From contig NZ_JABFTV010000002.1 in NCBI RefSeq assembly GCF_021404405.1, positions 372,001 through 436,000 on the forward strand: DNA of 64,000 bases, written 5' to 3'. Each line of letters starts with the position of its first letter. Within the stretch, counting starts at the first letter, position 1. A program made the translations under genes and the position numbers. The stretch is from Billgrantia aerodenitrificans (GTDB taxonomy: Bacteria; Pseudomonadota; Gammaproteobacteria; Pseudomonadales; Halomonadaceae). A model generated the notes under the pieces. It searched no databases. It was not told the DNA's origin and saw only the letters and a program-made list of their open reading frames with translations. Shown here piece by piece: positions 45,579-54,382 of the stretch.

Positions 45579-46300
45579 TGCAGCCAGGCCAACACCGCAT
45601 CGACCGAATGCACCTCGCGCCGGGGCGGCGGCACTGGCCGCTCGATCATCACCACCGGTACGCCCAGCCGGCGAGCGGCGTCGAGCTTGGCGATGGCGCC
45701 GGTGCCGCCGGCGTTCTTGCACACGACGCGCTGGATGCCGTGCTCCCGCAGCAGCGCCAGGTCGCCGTCCAGCGTGAAGGGGCCGCGGTCGAGGACGATA
45801 TGGTGGCGGGGCAGGGGCGGCGGCATCTCGGGGGCATCGACCAGCCGCAGCAGATAGTGGTGCTGGGGCTGGGCGGCGAAGGCGGCGAGCTGTTGGCGGC
45901 CGATGGCCAGCAGGATGCGCTGGGGCGGGCCGGCCAGGGCCTGTACCGCCGCTTCGACATCGGCGACCGGTGTACAGCAGTCCCCGGCCTGGGGCGCCCA
46001 GGGCGAGCGGGTCAGGGCGATCAGCGGAATGCCGCTGTGGCTTGCCGCGGCCACGGCGTTGCGGCTCATCTGCTCGGCGAAGGGATGGGTGGCATCGACC
46101 AAATGGGTGATGCGCTGCTCCGTCAGCAAGGCGGCCAGGCCTGCCACGCCGCCGAAGCCGCCGACCCGGGTGGGCAGCGGCTGGGGCTTGGGCGCCTTGA
46201 CCCGGCCGGCATAGCTGAACAGGGCCGGAATCGAGCGCTCGGCCAGGGCAGTCGCCAGGGCACTGGCCTCAGTGGTTCCCCCTAGAATCAGGATTTTCAT
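45506..46300 (-). CDS. cobK: Precorrin-6A reductase
   Basis: NADPH-dependent reduction of precorrin-6A to dihydro-precorrin-6. It has 264 residues: KILILGGTTEASALATAL at the N-terminus, VDATHPFAEQMSRNA, LLAIGRQQLAAF and VCKNAGGTGAIAKLDAARRLGVPVVMIERP. It is the only cob gene on the reverse strand in this cluster. Its ATG touches the cobL ATG with no base between (CAT then ATG at 46298-46303), and its last 73 bases are antisense to cobJ. About 20 C-terminal residues (SAPASVPEQAPETDSRTERGV) lie in that overlap. Confidence 0.93.
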   Translation of the reverse strand: MKILILGGTTEASALATALAERSIPALFSYAGRVKAPKPQPLPTRVGGFGGVAGLAALLTEQRITHLVDATHPFAEQMSRNAVAAASHSGIPLIALTRSPWAPQAGDCCTPVADVEAAVQALAGPPQRILLAIGRQQLAAFAAQPQHHYLLRLVDAPEMPPPLPRHHIVLDRGPFTLDGDLALLREHGIQRVVCKNAGGTGAIAKLDAARRLGVPVVMIERPVPPPRREVHSVDAVLAWLHHGSAPASVPEQAPETDSRTERGV

Positions 46301-47524
46301 ATGACGGATCGTGATGACGCCCCCTGGCTGACCCTGCTTGGCTGGGGGGAAGGTGGCACAGAAGGGCTGACCGCGGCAAGCCGCGAGGCGCTGGAGGCCG
46401 CCGAGCTGGTGTTCGGTGCCCGGCGCCATCTACGCCTGCTGCCGCCGCTGTCCGCCGAGGTGCGGGAGTGGCCGGTGCCCTTCGCCGAGGGCATTCCTCG
46501 ACTGCTGGCCGAGCGGGGCCGGCGGGTGGTCATGCTGGTCTCCGGCGATCCCTTCTGGTTCGGTGCCGGGTCCACGCTGGCGCGCCATCTACCCGCCGCG
46601 GAGTGGCGGGCGCTGCCGGCGCCTTCCACCTTCAGCCTGGCGGCAGGGCGCCTGGGCTGGCCGCTGGAGGCGTGCACCTGCCTCGGCCTGCACGCCAAGC
46701 CGCTGACGCGCATCCGGCCCTACCTTCAGCAGCACCGACGCTTATTGGTACTGCTGCGGGACGGGAACGCCGTGCATGAACTGGCCGGCCTGTTGGTTCG
46801 CTTCGGCTTCGGTGGGTCGCGGCTTCACGTGCTGGAAGCGCTGGGGGGAGACGACGAGCGCCTTCGCAGCATGCGGGCCGACGCCGACCTGCCCGGCGAT
46901 ATCGCCCACCCGGTGGCGGTGGGGCTGGAGGTGGCCGGTGATGGTCCGGCCCTGCCGCTCACACCCGGCCTGCCGGACGCGCTGTTCGAGCACGACGGCC
47001 AGCTCACCAAGCAGGCCGTGCGCGCCATGACCCTGGCCGCCCTGGCTCCGAGGGCGGGGCAGCGGCTGTGGGACATCGGCACGGGCTCGGGCTCGATCGC
47101 CATCGAGTGGCTGCTGGTTCATCCGGAGAACCAGGCGGTGGCCTTCGAGTGCCACGCCGAGCGGGCAGCGCGGGCACGCCGTAATGCCGACAACCTCGGC
47201 GTCGACTGGCTCGAGGTGGTGGAGGGCGCCGCCCTCGACGTTCTGAAAAATCAGGCACAGGAAGACCTGCTGCCGCCGGAAGCGGTCTTTATCGGGGGCG
47301 GGTTATCGGAAAGCTTGCTGGAGGCGCTATGGCAGCGACTGCCGCCCGGGGTGCGCGTGGTGGCCAATGCGGTGACTCTGGAGTCCGAGGCCCTGCTGGC
47401 CGAGTGGCAGCGGCGGGCCGGCGGCGAGCTGCTGCGCATCGAGCTGTCCAGCGCCGCTCCCCTCGGCAACCGTCGCGGCTGGAAGGCTGGTTACCCCATC
47501 GTGCAGTGGCGGGTGACCCGATGA
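46301..47524 (+). CDS. cobL: Precorrin-6Y C5,15-methyltransferase (decarboxylating)
   Basis: Bifunctional enzyme of 407 residues making precorrin-8X. The N-terminal CbiE-type methylase half has LTLLGWGEGGTEGLT, VVMLVSGDPFWFGAGS and PAPSTFSLAAGRLGWPL. The C-terminal CbiT-type half has LTKQAVRAMTLAAL, DIGTGSGSIAIEWL and AVFIGGGLSESLLEAL. AGGA lies seven bases before the ATG, inside the start of cobK. Its promoter must lie within cobK or transcription must cross it from cobJ. Confidence 0.95.
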   Translation: MTDRDDAPWLTLLGWGEGGTEGLTAASREALEAAELVFGARRHLRLLPPLSAEVREWPVPFAEGIPRLLAERGRRVVMLVSGDPFWFGAGSTLARHLPAAEWRALPAPSTFSLAAGRLGWPLEACTCLGLHAKPLTRIRPYLQQHRRLLVLLRDGNAVHELAGLLVRFGFGGSRLHVLEALGGDDERLRSMRADADLPGDIAHPVAVGLEVAGDGPALPLTPGLPDALFEHDGQLTKQAVRAMTLAALAPRAGQRLWDIGTGSGSIAIEWLLVHPENQAVAFECHAERAARARRNADNLGVDWLEVVEGAALDVLKNQAQEDLLPPEAVFIGGGLSESLLEALWQRLPPGVRVVANAVTLESEALLAEWQRRAGGELLRIELSSAAPLGNRRGWKAGYPIVQWRVTR

Positions 47525-47931
47525 CGGCGGCATCGAACGCCATGTGCGTGGTCGGCTTCGGCTTTCGCCGTGCGGCACGGCTGGCCTCGCTGGCCGATCT
47601 GCTGGCGCAACTGGAGGCCCGCTATGGCCCCGTCGACCGCCTGGCGGCGGCAGCGTCCAAGCAGGCGCTGGTGCAGGCGCTGGGGCGCGAGCGGGGCATG
47701 GCGGTGATCGCCGTGGCCGACGAGGCGCTGCCATCGGCCGTCACCCTCACGCACTCCCGCCATAGCCTCGAGGCCCGGGGCACGGGCAGCGTCGCCGAGG
47801 CCGTCGCCCTGCTGGCGGCGGGGCCCGGAGCGGAATTGCTCGGCCCCCGGCTGATTTCGGCGGATCGCATGGCCACCGCGGCAGTAGCGAGAGGGGCTTT
47901 GAGAGGAGCTTTGAGAGGAGAGGGCGCATGA
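47521..47931 (+). CDS. cobE: Cobalamin biosynthesis protein CobE (CbiG C-terminal-like)
   Basis: A 136-residue protein similar to the C-terminal part of CbiG, needed for cobalamin synthesis in P. denitrificans but without a settled reaction. [38 protein letters not shown] and [14 protein letters not shown] are characteristic. The C-terminus ends in [11 protein letters not shown], made by a 12-bp tandem repeat. ATGA overlaps link it to cobL and cobM. Confidence 0.88.
   Translation: MTAASNAMCVVGFGFRRAARLASLADLLAQLEARYGPVDRLAAAASKQALVQALGRERGMAVIAVADEALPSAVTLTHSRHSLEARGTGSVAEAVALLAAGPGAELLGPRLISADRMATAAVARGALRGALRGEGA
47896..47919 (+). repeat. 12-bp tandem repeat at the end of cobE
   Basis: GCTTTGAGAGGA is repeated exactly at 47896-47907 and 47908-47919, just before the cobM start at 47928. 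Each unit carries GAGAGGA, so the duplication strengthens the purine-rich ribosome site of cobM while adding ALRG to CobE. Confidence 0.85.
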
Positions 47932-48725
47932 CCATACATTTCATCGGCGCCGGCCCCGGGGCGCCGGACCTGCTGACGCTGCGCGGGCGCGATCTGATCG
48001 CGGCCTGCCCCGTGTGCCTCTACGCGGGCTCGCTGGTGCCCGAGCAGATCCTGGCCCACTGCCCGGAGGGCGCCCGTATCGTCAACACCGCGCCCATGTC
48101 CCTCGACGAGATCGTTGCCGAGATGCGCGCCGCCCATGCCGCGGGCCTAGATGTCGCCCGGCTGCATTCCGGCGACCTGTCGATATGGTCGGCCCTGGGC
48201 GAGCAGCTGCGCCGGCTGCGTGAGCTGGCAATTCCTTACACCATTACTCCGGGAGTGCCAGCCTTCGCCGCGGCGGCCGCCAGCCTGGGCCAGGAGCTGA
48301 CCCTGCCGGGGGTGGCGCAGTCGCTGGTACTGACCCGCACCCCGGGGCGGGCCAGTGCCATGCCGGTGGGCGAGACCCTGGCCAACTTCGCCAGTAGCGG
48401 TGCCACCCTGGCGATCCATCTCTCCATTCATAATCTGTCCCAGGTCGTCGCCGAGCTGTTGCCCTACTATGGCGCCGAGTGCCCGGTGGCCATCGTCTGG
48501 CGGGCCAGCTGGCCCGACGAACGGGTAGTACGGGGGCGACTGGCGACGGTGGAAAACCTGATCGACGACGACACCCTGCAGCGCACCGCGCTGATCCTGG
48601 TGGGGCCGGTACTCGACAGTCAGGACTTTCAGGAGAGTAGCCTCTATTCCGTCGGCTACGACCGCCGCTTTCGGCCGCAGTCGGCGGATTCGCCTTTCGC
48701 TGCCGGCAGGGAGGATGAGCGATGA
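47928..48725 (+). CDS. cobM: Precorrin-4 C11-methyltransferase
   Basis: SAM-dependent methylation at C11, giving precorrin-5. It has 265 residues with [62 protein letters not shown] and [11 protein letters not shown]. It overlaps cobE and cobF by ATGA. Confidence 0.95.
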   Translation: MTIHFIGAGPGAPDLLTLRGRDLIAACPVCLYAGSLVPEQILAHCPEGARIVNTAPMSLDEIVAEMRAAHAAGLDVARLHSGDLSIWSALGEQLRRLRELAIPYTITPGVPAFAAAAASLGQELTLPGVAQSLVLTRTPGRASAMPVGETLANFASSGATLAIHLSIHNLSQVVAELLPYYGAECPVAIVWRASWPDERVVRGRLATVENLIDDDTLQRTALILVGPVLDSQDFQESSLYSVGYDRRFRPQSADSPFAAGREDER

Positions 48726-49477
48726 TCCATCTCTCGCTGATCGGCATCGGCACCGGCAACACCGAGCATGTCACCCTGGCCGCGGTGCGGGCGCTCAACC
48801 AGGCGGACCTGATCCTGCTGCCGCGCAAGGGGGATGCCAAGTCAGACCTGATCGACCTGCGCCGGATGCTGTGTCGCGATCTGCTCGAGGCGTCATCCCG
48901 CCCCCGAATCGTGGAGTTCGATCTGCCGCGCCGCGATGCCCGCGCCGATTACCTGGGCGCGGTGGACGACTGGCATGACGCCATTGCCGAGGTGTGGGCG
49001 GACCTGATGGCAACGCACCTGCCTGAAGGCGGGCGGGTCGGTATGCTGATCTGGGGCGATCCCTCGCTCTACGACAGCAGCCTGCGGATTGCCGAGCGTC
49101 TAGGTGGCAAGGGGCAAGCGCTCGAAATACGCGTGGAGCCCGGCATCACCAGCCTACAGGCACTCACCGCCGCGCACTGCATCCCCCTGAATGCGCTGGC
49201 CGAACCGGTGTTGATCACCACGGGCCGGCGACTGCGGGAGCGCGGCTGGCCCAGTGACGCCGAGAGCGTAGCGGTGATGCTCGACAGCGGCGGTGCCTTC
49301 CAGGCGCTGCCTCAGGAAGGCCTCACTGTCTGGTGGGGGGCCTATCTGGGCATGGACAAGCAGTGCCTGATCGACGGCCCGCTGGTGGACGTGGCCGCGA
49401 CGATCCTCGAACGGCGTGCCGCCCTGCGCGAGCGGCACGGCTGGATCATGGACGTCTACCTGTTGCGGCGAGTGTAA
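48722..49477 (+). CDS. cobF: Precorrin-6A synthase (deacetylating)
   Basis: Methylates C1 and releases acetate from precorrin-5, a step specific to the aerobic route. It has 251 residues with [49 protein letters not shown] and [24 protein letters not shown] overlap with cobM; cobO follows after 14 bases. Confidence 0.94.
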   Translation: MIHLSLIGIGTGNTEHVTLAAVRALNQADLILLPRKGDAKSDLIDLRRMLCRDLLEASSRPRIVEFDLPRRDARADYLGAVDDWHDAIAEVWADLMATHLPEGGRVGMLIWGDPSLYDSSLRIAERLGGKGQALEIRVEPGITSLQALTAAHCIPLNALAEPVLITTGRRLRERGWPSDAESVAVMLDSGGAFQALPQEGLTVWWGAYLGMDKQCLIDGPLVDVAATILERRAALRERHGWIMDVYLLRRV

Positions 49478-49491
49478 TTAAGGAGAGTGCA

Positions 49492-50097
49492 ATGAAAACG
49501 GTCGACCCCCAGCGCCATGCCGAACGCATGGCCCACAAGCAGAAGATCATGCAGGAGCGCATCGCCCGCGCCGACAAGGAGCAGGGTGTGCTGCTGGTAC
49601 TCACCGGCCCCGGGAAGGGCAAGAGCAGCTCCGGCTTCGGCATGCTGGCCCGGGCGCTCGGCCATGGCATGAAGGTGGGCGTGGTGCAGTTCATCAAGGG
49701 TAAGTTCCAGACCGGCGAGGAAGCCTTCTTTCGCCAGCAGGCGAACGTCGACTACCACGTGATGGGCGAGGGCTACACCTGGGATACCCAGGACCGCGAC
49801 AAGGACGTGCAAGCCGCCGAGGCGGCCTGGGAGGTGGCTCGCGGCATGCTCGAGGATCCTGCGGTCGACCTGGTGTTGCTCGACGAGCTCAACATTGCGC
49901 TGCGCCACGGCTACCTGGAACTCGATCGCGTACTCGACGACCTGCAGGCTCGTCCGGCCATGCAGCATGTGGTCGTTACCGGCCGGCACGCCCCCGAGGC
50001 GCTGATCGAGCTGGCCGACACCGTCACCGAGATGAAGGTGGTCAAGCACGCCTTCAAGGAGCAGGGGATCAAGGCGCAGAAGGGCATCGAGCTGTGA
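49492..50097 (+). CDS. cobO: Cob(I)yrinic acid a,c-diamide adenosyltransferase
   Basis: Transfers the 5'-deoxyadenosyl group from ATP to the Co(I) corrinoid, producing the adenosylated form used by later steps and sensed by the riboswitches. It has 201 residues of the CobA/CobO/BtuR family: LTGPGKGKSSSGFGMLARALGHGMKVGVVQFIKG (P-loop), WDTQD and DLVLLDELNIALRHGYL. AAGGAGAG precedes the ATG at 49492. The reductase giving Co(I) (CobR) is not visible here. Confidence 0.94.
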   Translation: MKTVDPQRHAERMAHKQKIMQERIARADKEQGVLLVLTGPGKGKSSSGFGMLARALGHGMKVGVVQFIKGKFQTGEEAFFRQQANVDYHVMGEGYTWDTQDRDKDVQAAEAAWEVARGMLEDPAVDLVLLDELNIALRHGYLELDRVLDDLQARPAMQHVVVTGRHAPEALIELADTVTEMKVVKHAFKEQGIKAQKGIEL

Positions 50098-50113
50098 GTG
50101 TCGTGACGCTCGT

Positions 50114-50232
50114 GAGATGAGCGCCGGGGACAAGGCGCAGCGAGGGTTTTTTGCCAGGGATGGCAAAAATAGCGCCCAGGGATGGGTTCACAGCGCCCTC
50201 GCAGAGCCTTGGCGCCGGAACAGCTCATCGCT
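50114..50232. repeat. Palindromic REP-like element between cobO and bluB
   Basis: CAAGGCGCAGCGAGGG (50131-50146) faces CCCTCGCAGAGCCTTG (50196-50211), matching at 13 of 16 positions. An inner hairpin TTTTGCCA...TGGCAAAA (50149-50168), an exact direct repeat CCAGGGATGG (50154-50163 and 50176-50185), and outer GATGAGC/GCTCATC arms add further structure. The compact nested palindrome in an intergenic gap is typical of a dispersed repeat; only one copy is in the window. It may also end cobO transcription. Confidence 0.6.
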
Positions 50233-50304
50233 CCCTAACGGTGAAACACTAGCTCGGCGCTCATCCTGCCGACTCGTTTCCTCATGACTTTTTTGGAGAG
50301 CCGC

Positions 50305-51036
50305 ATGGCAGAACACAGCGGGCGAGCCGATCACGCCTTTCCCCCGCCACAGCGGGATGGCCTCTACCGCGCGATTCACGAGCGCCGCGACGTGCGCGCC
50401 CAGTTCCTGCCGGATCCCGTGCCGCCCGAGGTGCTGGCCCGGCTGCTGGACGCCGCGCACCATGCGCCGTCGGTGGGCTTCATGCAGCCCTGGGACTTCC
50501 TGGTGATCGACAGCCTGGAGGTGCGCCGCCGGGTGCATCGGCTGTTCCTGCAGGAGAACGAGAGAGGGGCGCAGCAGTTTTCCGCTGAGCGGCAGCAGGC
50601 GTACCGCCGCCTCAAGCTCGAAGGCATCCTTGAGAGTCCGCTCAACCTCTGCATCACCTGCGACCGGAGCCGTGGCGACGGCCCGGTACTGGGGCGCACC
50701 AGCATCGTCGACACGGACCTGTTCAGCACCTGCCTGGCAGTGCAGAACCTGTGGCTGGCGGCCCGCGCCGAGGGCATCGGCGTGGGCTGGGTCAGCATTC
50801 TCGATCAGCAAGAGCTGGCGACGATCCTCGACCTGCTAGAACAGGTCTACCCCTTGGCGTACCTGTGTCTGGGCTATGTCAGCGAGTTTCTGCAGCAGCC
50901 CGAGCTGGCCCGCTCCGGGTGGCGCCAGCGCCTGCCGCTCACCGAGCTGGTGCATGGCAACGGCTGGGGGCAGGCGCTGGCGGACGAGGCTCTTCACGAG
51001 GCGCTGCAAGAGGTGGCCAGACCATGCCAACCCTGA
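50305..51036 (+). CDS. bluB: 5,6-dimethylbenzimidazole synthase
   Basis: Flavin-destroying enzyme that turns FMNH2 and oxygen into 5,6-dimethylbenzimidazole, the lower ligand activated by CobT. It has 243 residues of the nitroreductase fold with [44 protein letters not shown] and [17 protein letters not shown] 50305 has GGAG six bases upstream, so it is preferred over ATG 50284. It overlaps cobQ by 13 bases. Confidence 0.94.
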   Translation: MAEHSGRADHAFPPPQRDGLYRAIHERRDVRAQFLPDPVPPEVLARLLDAAHHAPSVGFMQPWDFLVIDSLEVRRRVHRLFLQENERGAQQFSAERQQAYRRLKLEGILESPLNLCITCDRSRGDGPVLGRTSIVDTDLFSTCLAVQNLWLAARAEGIGVGWVSILDQQELATILDLLEQVYPLAYLCLGYVSEFLQQPELARSGWRQRLPLTELVHGNGWGQALADEALHEALQEVARPCQP

Positions 51037-52490
51037 TGATCCAGGGCACCACTTCGGACGCCGGCAAGAGCACGGTGGTGGCGGGGCTGTGCCGGATGCT
51101 GGCCCGGCGCGGGGTGTCGGTGGCGCCGTTCAAGCCGCAGAACATGGCGCTCAACAGCGCGGTGACGGTGGACGGCGGCGAGATCGGCCGCTCCACGGCG
51201 CTGCAGGCGCTGGCGGCAGGTGTGGCGCCCCACAGCGATATGAACCCGGTGCTGCTCAAGCCGGAGAGCGACCGCGGCGCCCAGGTGATCCTGCGCGGGC
51301 ACGTGCACGGCCACATGGACGCGCTGGACTACCACGCCTACAAGCGCACCGCACGGGAGAGCGTGCTGGCGGCGTGGCAGGCGCTGTCGAGCCGCTATGA
51401 CGTGATCATTACCGAGGGGGCCGGCAGTCCGGCGGAGATCAACCTGCGCGCCAACGATATCGCCAATATGGGCTTCGCCGAGATGGTCGACTGCCCGGTG
51501 ATCCTGGTCGGCGACATCGACCGCGGAGGGGTCTTCGCCCAGCTGGTGGGCACCCTGGAACTGCTCAGCGAGAGCGAGCGCTCACGTACCCAGGGCTTCA
51601 TCGTCAACCGCTTCCGCGGCGACATTTCTCTGCTCGAGCCGGGCCTCGACTGGCTTACCGAGCGCACCGGCAAGCCGGTATATGGCACGCTGCCCTATCT
51701 GCAGGGCTTGCTGCTCGATGCCGAAGACAGCATCGGCCGCAGCGGGCGGGTGGGGGCGGGGGCCACGCTCAAGGTCGTGGTACCGGCGCTGCCGCGCATC
51801 AGTAACCACAACGACTTCGACCCGCTGCGTCTGCATCCCCAGGTCGACTTGACCTTCGTTGGGCCCAATCAGATCGGGCCAGGCCGGGAGATCCCGCCGA
51901 CGGATCTGATCGTCCTACCCGGCAGCAAGAGCACCCGTAGCGACCTCGCCTGGCTGCGTGCCCAGGGCTGGGAAGAAGCAATACAGCGCCATCTGCGCTA
52001 TGGCGGCCGAGTGCTCGGCATCTGCGGCGGCTTTCAAATGCTGGGCCGGGCGGTGCACGACCCCGACGGCCTGGAAGGGCCGGCAGGATCGACTCCCGGT
52101 CTGGGGCTGCTCGAGTTCGAGACGCGCATGGTGGCGGGTAAGCAGCTGCGCAATGTGAGTGGGCGCTTGCTAGCCGAAGAGGTGCCGATCGCCGGCTACG
52201 AGATCCATAACGGAGTGAGCGAGGGGCCGGCCCTGGCAAGGCCTCTCGTTGTGCTGGAGGGCCGGCCGGACGGTGCCGAAAGCGCAGATGGCCGGGTCAT
52301 GGGCACCTACCTGCATGGCCTGTTCGATCGGCCCGAGGCGTGCGCGGCGCTGCTCGCTCGCTGCGGGCTCGATGCGCCGGGAGGCGCGGTGGATTACCAG
52401 GCCCATCGCCAGCAGGAACTCGACCGGCTGGCCGACTGCCTGGAAGCGAACCTGGATATGGCCGCCATCGAGCGCCTTATGGGGCTTTGA
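51024..52490 (+). CDS. cobQ: Cobyric acid synthase
   Basis: Amidates the b, d, e and g side chains of adenosylcobyrinic acid a,c-diamide. It has 488 residues: [20 protein letters not shown] (ATP site), [30 protein letters not shown], and a glutamine amidotransferase domain with Cys334 in [11 protein letters not shown]. The start lies within the end of bluB. It is the last cob gene; a weak hairpin follows. Confidence 0.95.
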   Translation: MPTLMIQGTTSDAGKSTVVAGLCRMLARRGVSVAPFKPQNMALNSAVTVDGGEIGRSTALQALAAGVAPHSDMNPVLLKPESDRGAQVILRGHVHGHMDALDYHAYKRTARESVLAAWQALSSRYDVIITEGAGSPAEINLRANDIANMGFAEMVDCPVILVGDIDRGGVFAQLVGTLELLSESERSRTQGFIVNRFRGDISLLEPGLDWLTERTGKPVYGTLPYLQGLLLDAEDSIGRSGRVGAGATLKVVVPALPRISNHNDFDPLRLHPQVDLTFVGPNQIGPGREIPPTDLIVLPGSKSTRSDLAWLRAQGWEEAIQRHLRYGGRVLGICGGFQMLGRAVHDPDGLEGPAGSTPGLGLLEFETRMVAGKQLRNVSGRLLAEEVPIAGYEIHNGVSEGPALARPLVVLEGRPDGAESADGRVMGTYLHGLFDRPEACAALLARCGLDAPGGAVDYQAHRQQELDRLADCLEANLDMAAIERLMGL

Positions 52491-52504
52491 GTCGATGGGA
52501 CTTT

Positions 52505-52528
52505 GAGCCCCAGGGCTCATTGTTCTTT
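52505..52528 (+). terminator. Short hairpin after cobQ
   Basis: GAGCCC (52505-52510) and GGGCTC (52513-52518) form a very short hairpin followed by ATTGTTCTTT, 15 bp after the cobQ stop. It is a weak terminator candidate. Confidence 0.45.
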
Positions 52529-52609
52529 AGTCCTATTCCCTCGCAAGGGGGCCGTTGCATTGTGTAAGCGCCGTTACGGCACCTGCGTTCGGGTGGCAGT
52601 CCGTCATTG

Positions 52610-52626
52610 TTGACGTTTACGTAAAC
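52610..52626. promoter_or_regulatory. Palindrome GTTTACGTAAAC, possible operator
   Basis: GTTTACGTAAAC (52615-52626) is a perfect 12-bp palindrome within TTGACGTTTACGTAAA, which has ACGT half-sites two bases apart. The arrangement resembles MerR-family LiuR-type operators, but no such regulator or catabolic gene is adjacent. It lies in the AT-rich 390-bp gap before the permease. Confidence 0.4.
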
Positions 52627-52647
52627 TTCGCTCAAATGCCCCAAATC

Positions 52648-52739
52648 TGTCGACAATTTGCTTGAAAATGTCGAAGCGATATCCATAAAGCGCGCTCATT
52701 ATGGTGATTTTTTCCTCGATGTTTGTAATGTTGTCGACA
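52648..52739. promoter_or_regulatory. Paired TGTCGACA palindromes upstream of the permease
   Basis: TGTCGACA occurs at 52648-52655 and 52732-52739, each followed by A. The copies are 84 bp apart, close to eight helical turns, so one protein could bind both on the same DNA face. I recognise no known factor. Confidence 0.35.
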
Positions 52740-52881
52740 AGTTCCGGCAAGTGGCGGCTTGTCCACTCGTCACATGGTCGAATGTTGCGCCGCGTCAGAC
52801 CCGCGTACAACCGAGCTCAGCCAAGAACAACAACAACCGACGAAGAGGACCGCTCAACAAACAGAACCGCCGAGGTGTGAC

Positions 52882-54303
52882 GTGCCGCTCAAACGCGAAT
52901 ATGGCCAGGAGCATCCCTACTGGCCGCTGGGGCCCTTCAAGGTCCGCCTGCCTTTCATCCATTTCCCATGGGCCATTCCGGAAACCATCCAGGCCATGGT
53001 GATGTTCGTCATCTCCTTGGGGATGATCCCGCTGCTCGAACAGTACCTGGGCGTGCCCTACGAGGTGGGCCTGGCCTTCGTCGTGGTGTGCGGTATCGGC
53101 TTCATCCTGCCGCCGCTGCTGGGGGTGCCGTTCATCGCCGGCTGGATCACGCCGGCGATCCCCGTGGTGCTGCTGTTCATCGGCCAATACGAGCCGGGTC
53201 CGGATGCCATTCGCGCCATGGTAGCGCTGCAGCTGATGGTGACGGCGATCTTCCTGTTCATGGCGGTGACGCGGCTGGGCAGCAAACTGGTCAACAGCGT
53301 GCCGGCCTCGATCAAGGCGGGTATCCTGCTCGGCGCAGGCATCGCCGCCATCAGCGGCGAAATCGTCGAGGGTGGCCGGCTCTACAACACGCCGATCTCG
53401 CTCGGCATCGGCGGGTTGATCACCCTCTACGTGCTGTTCTCGCTCTCCTTCCGCGACCTGGCCGAGAAATACCGCTGGGCGCGCAACATCGTTGCCTTCG
53501 GCATGGTACCGGGGATGCTGATTACCATGGCCATCGGCTGGGGTGTCGGTGAGTACTCGATGCCGACGGTGGAGTGGGGCATCGCCGTGCCCGACTTCGC
53601 CGGGATCTGGGCCTATCTGCCGTTCTCCATCGGTGCGCCACCCATTGAGCTGATGGTGGCAGCGATTCCCACCGCGATCATTGCCTACATTATCGCCTTC
53701 GGCGATATCGTGGTGGGTCAGACCCTGCTCAAGCGCGTCGACCACCTGCGCCCCGACGAGAAGATCGAGGTCAATGTCGATCGCGTGCACTTGATCACCG
53801 GTATCCGCAACCTGATGCACTCACTGCTGGCGCCCTATCCGGGGCTGGCCGGGCCGCTGTTCACCGGCGGCATGGCCACGGTGACCGAACGCTACCGCTA
53901 CGGGCGCAAGGCAATGGACACCATCTACTCCGGCACCGGGGTGTTCTGGATCGTCGGCTTCTTCGCCCTGTTCCTGCTGCCGCTGGTGACCTTCTTCCGC
54001 CCGGTGCTGCCCATTGCGCTGTCGATCACGCTGCTGATCACCGGTTACCTGTGCATCGCCATCGCCGTGGAGCAGATCAAGAACGCCACCGCCATGGGCG
54101 TGGCGGGCATCATGGGCGTGGTGCTGGCCACCCACGGCGCAGCCTGGGGACTGGGCATCGGCCTTATCCTCTATTTCCTGATCGAGCATCGCGCTCGCGG
54201 CGCACGCGAGGCCGAGGAGCAGGAGCCGATTGCGGTGGAGGACGACATGGTGGTGGAGCGCGACGAGGAGGAGGCCGTGCGGCCCGGACCCGCCACGCGC
54301 TAA
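52882..54303 (+). CDS. NCS2-like (xanthine/uracil-type) permease
   Basis: Polytopic inner-membrane protein of 473 residues with about 12 helices. PASIKAGILLGAGIAAISGE, the paired conserved helices around GWITPAIPVVLL, and the cytoplasmic arrangement are like the nucleobase/ascorbate (SLC23) superfamily; the canonical QNxG-type motif is not obvious, so the substrate is unknown. The last ~35 residues are acidic (EEQEPIAVEDD...ERDEEEA) and cytoplasmic. GTG 52882 has GAGG six bases upstream; the longer frame from 52759 lacks a credible start. Confidence 0.65.
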   Translation: MPLKREYGQEHPYWPLGPFKVRLPFIHFPWAIPETIQAMVMFVISLGMIPLLEQYLGVPYEVGLAFVVVCGIGFILPPLLGVPFIAGWITPAIPVVLLFIGQYEPGPDAIRAMVALQLMVTAIFLFMAVTRLGSKLVNSVPASIKAGILLGAGIAAISGEIVEGGRLYNTPISLGIGGLITLYVLFSLSFRDLAEKYRWARNIVAFGMVPGMLITMAIGWGVGEYSMPTVEWGIAVPDFAGIWAYLPFSIGAPPIELMVAAIPTAIIAYIIAFGDIVVGQTLLKRVDHLRPDEKIEVNVDRVHLITGIRNLMHSLLAPYPGLAGPLFTGGMATVTERYRYGRKAMDTIYSGTGVFWIVGFFALFLLPLVTFFRPVLPIALSITLLITGYLCIAIAVEQIKNATAMGVAGIMGVVLATHGAAWGLGIGLILYFLIEHRARGAREAEEQEPIAVEDDMVVERDEEEAVRPGPATR

Positions 54304-54323
54304 ATGGAAATAGCGTAAAGGCA

Positions 54324-54353
54324 AGCGGGCCGACGCCGAGGTGTCGGCCCGCT
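54324..54353. terminator. Bidirectional terminator between the permease and nadE
   Basis: AGCGGGCCGAC (54324-54334) pairs perfectly with GTCGGCCCGCT (54343-54353) across eight bases, midway between convergent genes. No long T-run follows on either strand. Confidence 0.65.
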
Positions 54354-54382
54354 ACGTTGTGAGGATGGTCAGCCGGCCAGAC

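Noticed and set aside
52604..52810. 68-codon reverse frame in the AT-rich gap before the permease (ELVDNITNIEEKITIMSALYGYRF segment)
   Set aside because: It looks more protein-like than most shadows, but it starts at TTG, lacks a ribosome site, covers the palindromes and resembles no family I know. It could be a remnant; not supported enough to call.
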